Shown here in pieces: positions 6,779-9,844 of a stretch of DNA of 9,844 nucleotides. Position numbers and translations under genes: made by a program. The notes beneath the pieces are model-generated. The model had not been told where the DNA came from. It searched no databases and saw only the letters and a program-made list of their open reading frames with translations. The stretch covers positions 1 to 9,844 of the forward strand of contig JACCYD010000242.1 in NCBI GenBank assembly GCA_013696695.1, in the 5' to 3' direction. Position 1 is the first letter of the stretch. Every line of letters starts with the position of its first letter. The DNA comes from Deltaproteobacteria bacterium (lineage in GTDB: Bacteria > Myxococcota_A > Polyangia > Haliangiales > Haliangiaceae).

Positions 6779-7387
6779 ATGCGAGCGCCGATCTGGATCG
6801 CTGTCCTCCTCGGGCTCGTCGCGCCCGCGCGTGCCGAGGAGCCGATGGAGCGCGAGCCGGACGCCTCGGCAGTGCCCGCACGCGAGGCGATGACGACGTA
6901 CTTCGAGGGCGAGAAGGGTGGCGGCTACACGCTGATCGGCATGGGCGTCGTCGGGCTCGCGGTCGGCATCCCGATGCTGATCCGCGGCGGTTCGACCGAC
7001 GAGGACACACTGCGCGGAGCGTCGTATCCGGCGATCGGTTTCGGCGTGCTCCACCTCGCGGCCGGCCTCTTTGTGGGCGTCAGCTCCGCGAAGCGCATCC
7101 GCGTGTTCCGCAAGGACATCCAGTACGAGTCCGATGCCTGGATCGAGCGCGAGCAGAAGCGAATGGTGGGCGTGTCGCGCCAGTTCACGATCCTGAAGAT
7201 TGTCGAGGTCGTCGGCATTGCCGGCGGGATCGCGATGGCTGGGATCGGTCAGCAGCAGGATCGCCCGCTGCTGACCGGCATCGGCATCGCGCTCGCCGTC
7301 GAGCTCGGCGCCACGCTGGTGTTCGACATCGTCGCGGCGCGGCGCGCCAAGCGCTATCGAGCGGCGCTCGGCGCGATACTGTTCTAG
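6779..7387 (+). CDS. Four-helix membrane protein with signal peptide
   Basis: No family recognised. The 202-residue product starts with a clear signal peptide, MRAPIWIAVLLGLVAPARA, with likely cleavage after residue 19. The acidic mature N-terminus (EEPMEREPDAS) is followed by two pairs of hydrophobic segments: about 50-70 (GYTLIGMGVVGLAVGIPMLI), 84-104, 137-157 and 163-186. Between the pairs lies a charged amphipathic stretch with KRIRVFRKDIQYESD and WIEREQKR. The paired layout suggests an inner-membrane protein of two helical hairpins with the charged region in the cytoplasm or at the membrane face. I chose ATG 6779 because it puts the signal peptide at the N-terminus; an upstream in-frame ATG at 6695 would bury it and overlap the preceding gene. 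TATCGT at 6767-6772 lies 6 bases before the ATG, as for a leaderless start, although read-through from the PATAN gene is also likely. Confidence 0.8.
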   Translation: MRAPIWIAVLLGLVAPARAEEPMEREPDASAVPAREAMTTYFEGEKGGGYTLIGMGVVGLAVGIPMLIRGGSTDEDTLRGASYPAIGFGVLHLAAGLFVGVSSAKRIRVFRKDIQYESDAWIEREQKRMVGVSRQFTILKIVEVVGIAGGIAMAGIGQQQDRPLLTGIGIALAVELGATLVFDIVAARRAKRYRAALGAILF

Positions 7388-7408
7388 CTCACAGCCCCCG
7401 CCCACACG

Positions 7409-7426
7409 CGTCCGCGATCGCGGACG
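7409..7426. promoter_or_regulatory. Perfect 18-bp palindrome, operator or stem
   Basis: CGTCCGCGATCGCGGACG is its own reverse complement. It lies 22 bases after the membrane-protein stop and 100 bases before the encapsulin ATG. Symmetry without a spacer suits a site for a dimeric regulator. A terminator stem is less likely because it has no loop of its own and no T-tract follows. Confidence 0.45.
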
Positions 7427-7454
7427 GCGCGACGCACCGGCGGAGAAGGTCGCC

Positions 7455-7505
7455 GAGATCGCGGTGAGATCCGGCCTGGGGCGCGCGGATCCCGCGATCT
7501 CACCG
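7455..7505. promoter_or_regulatory. Overlapping inverted repeats upstream of encapsulin
   Basis: The right arm CCGCGATCTCACCG (7492-7505) can pair with CGGTGAGATC (7462-7471) through its last ten bases, or with GAGATCGCGG (7455-7464) through its first ten. GATCCG (7468-7473) and CGGATC (7486-7491) form a third pairing inside. The right arm abuts the -10-like TGCTAAGAC (7506-7514), so a protein bound here would cover the likely promoter. It may be an operator for the encapsulin operon. Confidence 0.45.
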
Positions 7506-7514
7506 TGCTAAGAC
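7506..7514 (+). promoter_or_regulatory. Candidate -10 element of the encapsulin operon
   Basis: TGCTAAGAC resembles an extended -10 (TGnTAnnnT, last base differing) and lies 11 bases before the encapsulin ATG. No good -35 hexamer is seen 16-18 bases upstream. A very short leader would explain why there is no clear ribosome site. Confidence 0.3.
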
Positions 7515-7525
7515 GGCCCGCAACC

Positions 7526-8443
7526 ATGGCCGACACTCCTGATGACCGCCGGACCCTCGGCGAGCGCGCAGCACGCCAGCTCTCGAACACCACGAAGACG
7601 CCACCGCAGTGGGTGGGCATCACGCCGCGCTGGCTGGTGCAGCTGCTGCCGTGGACTCCGGTCGAGGCAGGCGTCTATCGCGTCAATCGGGTCATCGACG
7701 ACAAGCTCAACATCAACTGCAATCCCGAGGATCACGAGGACCGGACGCTCGATCTCGTGGACTATCAGGAAAAGCCGCGCGAGTACGTGCTCAACGTCTG
7801 CACCAAGACGATCGAGGTGCATACGCGCGTCTCCGATCTGTTCCGCAGCCCGATGGATCAGGTCAAGGAGCAGCTGACGGTCGCGGTCGAGAAGATCAAG
7901 GAGAAGCAGGAAGACGAGCTGATCAACAACGGTCAGTACGGTCTGCTCAACAACGTTCACGACACGATGCGGATCAAGCCGCGTTCGGGCGCGCCGACGC
8001 CCGACGATCTCGACGAGCTGATCGCCCGCGTCTGGAAGGAGCCGAGCTTCTTCCTCGCGCACCCGAGGGCGATCGCGGCGTTCGGTCGCGAATGCACCCG
8101 CCGTGGCGTGCCACCGCCGACGGTCACGCTGTTCGGTACGCCGATGCTGACCTGGCGTGGCATCCCGCTGGTGCCGACCGACAAGCTCCACATCAGCGGC
8201 AAGAAGACCGACATCATGCTGATCCGCACCGGCGAGAAGAAGCGCGGTGTGGTCGGGCTGTTCCAGCCGGGTTTGCCGGGCGAGGTGTCGCCGAGCCTGT
8301 CGATCCGGTTCATGGGCATCAACCAGAAGGGCGCGGCCGGATACCTGATCTCGCTTTACTGTTCCGCTGCCGCGCTGGTCGAGGACGCGATGGGCGTTGT
8401 CGAGGGTGTCGAGGTCGACCGCTACCACGACTACGGCGCGTAA
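7526..8443 (+). CDS. Family 2A encapsulin shell protein (SrpI-type)
   Basis: A 305-residue HK97-fold protein that self-assembles into an icosahedral nanocompartment in the cytosol. It follows the cyanobacterial SrpI pattern almost throughout: N-arm AARQLSNTTKT (15-25), ITPRWLVQLLPWTPVEAGVY (32-51), HTRVSDLFRSPMDQVKEQL (99-117), ELINNGQYGLLNNV (131-144), SGAPTPDDLDELIARVWKEP (154-173), FFLAHPRAIAAFGRECTRRG (175-194), TWRGIPLVPTDKL (209-221), GEKKRGVVGLFQPG (236-249) and the terminal YHDYGA. No cyclic-nucleotide-binding domain is inserted, which separates family 2A from 2B. Family 2A shells enclose a cysteine desulfurase and are linked to sulfur metabolism, including sulfur storage. The ATG at 7526 gives the usual N-arm; an upstream in-frame TTG/CTG-type start would add unmatched residues. 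The partner gene begins 6 bases after the TAA, so one operon is very likely. Confidence 0.97.
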   Translation: MADTPDDRRTLGERAARQLSNTTKTPPQWVGITPRWLVQLLPWTPVEAGVYRVNRVIDDKLNINCNPEDHEDRTLDLVDYQEKPREYVLNVCTKTIEVHTRVSDLFRSPMDQVKEQLTVAVEKIKEKQEDELINNGQYGLLNNVHDTMRIKPRSGAPTPDDLDELIARVWKEPSFFLAHPRAIAAFGRECTRRGVPPPTVTLFGTPMLTWRGIPLVPTDKLHISGKKTDIMLIRTGEKKRGVVGLFQPGLPGEVSPSLSIRFMGINQKGAAGYLISLYCSAAALVEDAMGVVEGVEVDRYHDYGA

Positions 8444-8449
8444 CCTTCG

Positions 8450-9844
8450 ATGTCATCCGACGAGCGATCCGGTTATCTCCCTCCGCACGAGCTGCGCGCG
8501 TTGTTCGCGCAGATCGGCGATCGAGGCGAGGCCGGAGGCGTGCCGCATAACCCAGGTCCGAGCATCGCGAGCTCGACGCCCGGGCTCGCCGGCGCGGCGC
8601 TCGCGCCCCCCGGCGTCGCGTTTGCGGCGGACGATCCGAACACGATCGGGATGATGCTCGCGCGGATGGCTGACGAGCCCTCGGGGGCGTCGGTGGTTCC
8701 GCAGCCAACGCCCGAGTCGCTGACGACCGGTCGAGGCATGTCGGCGCCGGCGTCGCCGGATACGATGCCGCAGCTGATCGCGAACGTGCCGGGCGCACCG
8801 AGCGTCGACGCGGACACGATCACGCCGCAGCTCGTCGCGATGACGTCGCAGGGCGATGCGAGTCCGACACATCCATCGCCGAGCGTGGCCGGTGGTCCGT
8901 CGGGTAGCGCGAGCGAATCGAGCACATCGCACGCCGGCCCGGGTGGGACGTCGACGGGGTGGGGCACACCGTCGGAGCTGCGGCCGCCGGACTTCGGTGC
9001 GCTGCTCGGTGCGCAGCCAACGAATCCATGGGCCGCGCCATTCGGGTTGGTGCCGACCGGCGCGATGCCCGGTTCGTCCAGCACGCCGCACGGCTCGTCG
9101 AGTGCGCCGTACGGTGGTTCTTCGAGCGCGCCATATTCTGGTCCGTCGAGTGCGCCGTACGGTGGTTCTTCGAGCGCGCCATATTCTGGTTCGTCGAGTG
9201 CGCCGTACGGTGGGTCTTCGAGCGCGCCATATTCTGGTTCGTCGAGTGCGCCGCACGGTGGTTCGTCGAGCGCGCCGCACGGTTCGTCGAACGCGCCGCA
9301 CGGTTCGTCGAACGCGCCGCATCGTTCGTCGAGCGCGCCGCACGGTTCGTCGCACGCCGGTTCGCCGCATGCGGATTCTTCGGCACGCGCGCCGCACGCG
9401 GGCTCGATTCCGAGCTCGTCGGCGAGCGCGCCGCGCGGACACGCGATCCCGAGCTCGTCGGAGAGCGCGCCGCGCGAGGGTTCGGTTCCGGGTTCGTCGT
9501 CGGCCGCACCGCACGGTGCGGGCTCGTGGCCAGGCTCGTCGTCAACCAGCTCGTCGTCGACCGGCAGCTCGTCGCATACCGATCGAACGTCGGGTGTGCC
9601 GAATGCCGGCGGCTGGGACGGCGTATTGTCGAACGTGCCGACGTCGTCGGCGCAGAGTGCGGCGCCGGGTCGGCCGAGCGGTTTCGGGATGCCGGCGTCG
9701 AATGTCGCGTCGCCGGGCGGCATGCCCGGCGCACCCTCATCGGTGATGCCGAGCGCGCCGACGATTCCGTTCGGCTCGAATGCCGAGCACGCGGGCAATG
9801 CGGCGGTCGGGCGGTTCGGTGTGGTGCCGCCCGTCGGTGGCGCC
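8450..9844 (+). CDS. Encapsulin cargo, disordered N-terminal region; probable cysteine desulfurase (3' end beyond window)
   Basis: A frame opens with ATG at 8450, 6 bases after the shell gene's TAA, and stays open for 465 codons to the window edge. The translated part is disordered: Ser, Pro, Gly and Ala dominate, with no Lys and no Cys. Order-prone islands are SGYLPPHELRALFAQIG (7-23), NTIGMMLARM (64-73), DTMPQLIANV (104-113), DTITPQLVAM (122-131), PPDFGALLGAQPTNPWAAPF (179-198) and GGWDGVLSNVP (387-397). Tandem repeats fill 216-299 and 320-358. Family 2A cargo cysteine desulfurases carry a long disordered N-terminal extension that directs them into the shell, with the PLP-dependent SufS-like domain behind it; place, orientation and composition fit. 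The catalytic domain is outside the window, so function is inferred. About 225 residues is usual for the cyanobacterial extension, so this one is at least double. No clear ribosome site precedes the ATG; translational coupling is probable. Confidence 0.85.
   Translation, partial: MSSDERSGYLPPHELRALFAQIGDRGEAGGVPHNPGPSIASSTPGLAGAALAPPGVAFAADDPNTIGMMLARMADEPSGASVVPQPTPESLTTGRGMSAPASPDTMPQLIANVPGAPSVDADTITPQLVAMTSQGDASPTHPSPSVAGGPSGSASESSTSHAGPGGTSTGWGTPSELRPPDFGALLGAQPTNPWAAPFGLVPTGAMPGSSSTPHGSSSAPYGGSSSAPYSGPSSAPYGGSSSAPYSGSSSAPYGGSSSAPYSGSSSAPHGGSSSAPHGSSNAPHGSSNAPHRSSSAPHGSSHAGSPHADSSARAPHAGSIPSSSASAPRGHAIPSSSESAPREGSVPGSSSAAPHGAGSWPGSSSTSSSSTGSSSHTDRTSGVPNAGGWDGVLSNVPTSSAQSAAPGRPSGFGMPASNVASPGGMPGAPSSVMPSAPTIPFGSNAEHAGNAAVGRFGVVPPVGGA
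9095..9346 (+). repeat. In-frame tandem repeats encoding SSSAPY/SSSAPH units
   Basis: Three 48-bp units (9095-9142, 9143-9190, 9191-9238) differ by single bases and encode 16 residues each, SSSAPYGGSSSAPYSG or close. A fourth, degenerate 45-bp unit (9239-9283) replaces Tyr with His. Three 21-bp units follow (9284-9304, 9305-9325, 9326-9346), encoding SSNAPHG, SSNAPHR and SSSAPHG. Every unit is a multiple of three, so length changes keep the frame. Near-identity of the 48-bp copies points to recent expansion by slippage or unequal crossing-over. Confidence 0.92.
9407..9523 (+). repeat. Three 39-bp units encoding a 13-residue repeat
   Basis: Units at 9407-9445, 9446-9484 and 9485-9523 encode IPSSSASAPRGHA, IPSSSESAPREGS and VPGSSSAAPHGAG. 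The first two are close at DNA level; the third has drifted. They lie within the same disordered region but are distinct from the SSSAPY units in length and start. Confidence 0.75.

Noticed and set aside
9095..9346. Possible CRISPR-like array because of regular repeats
   Set aside because: Repeats are directly adjacent with no unique spacers, and each is a multiple of three in frame with a coding sequence.
8473..9798. Long antisense open frame (441 codons) and further Arg-rich frames across the repeat region
   Set aside because: They result from the repetitive GC-rich codon pattern of the plus-strand frame; their products are low-complexity mirror images with no family signature, and the plus-strand frame has the correct position behind the shell gene.
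1..9844. tRNA, rRNA or riboswitch genes
   Set aside because: No cloverleaf, conserved rRNA segment or known riboswitch core was seen by eye on either strand; intergenic space is short and accounted for.

Overview
The window is GC-rich, coding-dense DNA with strong G/C third-position bias. The gene mix (PATAN/DUF4388 plus TPR protein, large unannotated membrane proteins, family 2 encapsulin) suggests a member of the Myxococcota, perhaps near the Haliangiales/Kofleriaceae. That placement is inferred from style and content, not proven.

Layout. (1) 1-1727: a nearly complete glucose-6-phosphate dehydrogenase gene, cut at its 5' end by the window edge, overlaps by 4 bp a small DUF2185/Imm33-like gene. 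(2) 1728-2029: an intergenic stretch carrying a nested inverted-repeat element (outer arms perfect over 20 bp, inner 21-bp stem) followed by a 20-bp tandem duplication; it looks like a non-autonomous REP/MITE-type element. (3) 2030-4781: two unrecognised genes in tandem. The first is a membrane-anchored protein with an HExxH motif and a downstream NELSAY helix, so possibly a metallopeptidase; the second has what looks like two STN-like half-repeats. (4) 4791-5252, minus strand: an MmcQ/YjbR-family protein with a Lys-rich tail. (5) 5356-7387: a PATAN + TPR protein and a signal-peptide-bearing four-helix membrane protein, probably one operon. (6) 7388-9844: a promoter region with a perfect 18-bp palindrome and a second inverted repeat, then a family 2A (SrpI-type) encapsulin shell gene. 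Six bases later an open frame starts and runs off the window without a stop.

The last pair is the main find. The shell protein closely matches SrpI-type encapsulins, which enclose a cysteine desulfurase and are linked to sulfur metabolism. The downstream frame, 8450 to the window end, has the expected place and character of the disordered N-terminal extension of that cargo. It is at least 465 residues long, has no Lys and no Cys, is rich in Ser/Pro/Gly/Ala, contains tandem SSSAPY/SSSAPH repeats, and has three related short motifs that could dock into the shell. The desulfurase catalytic domain itself would lie beyond the window, so cargo identity is an inference from context.
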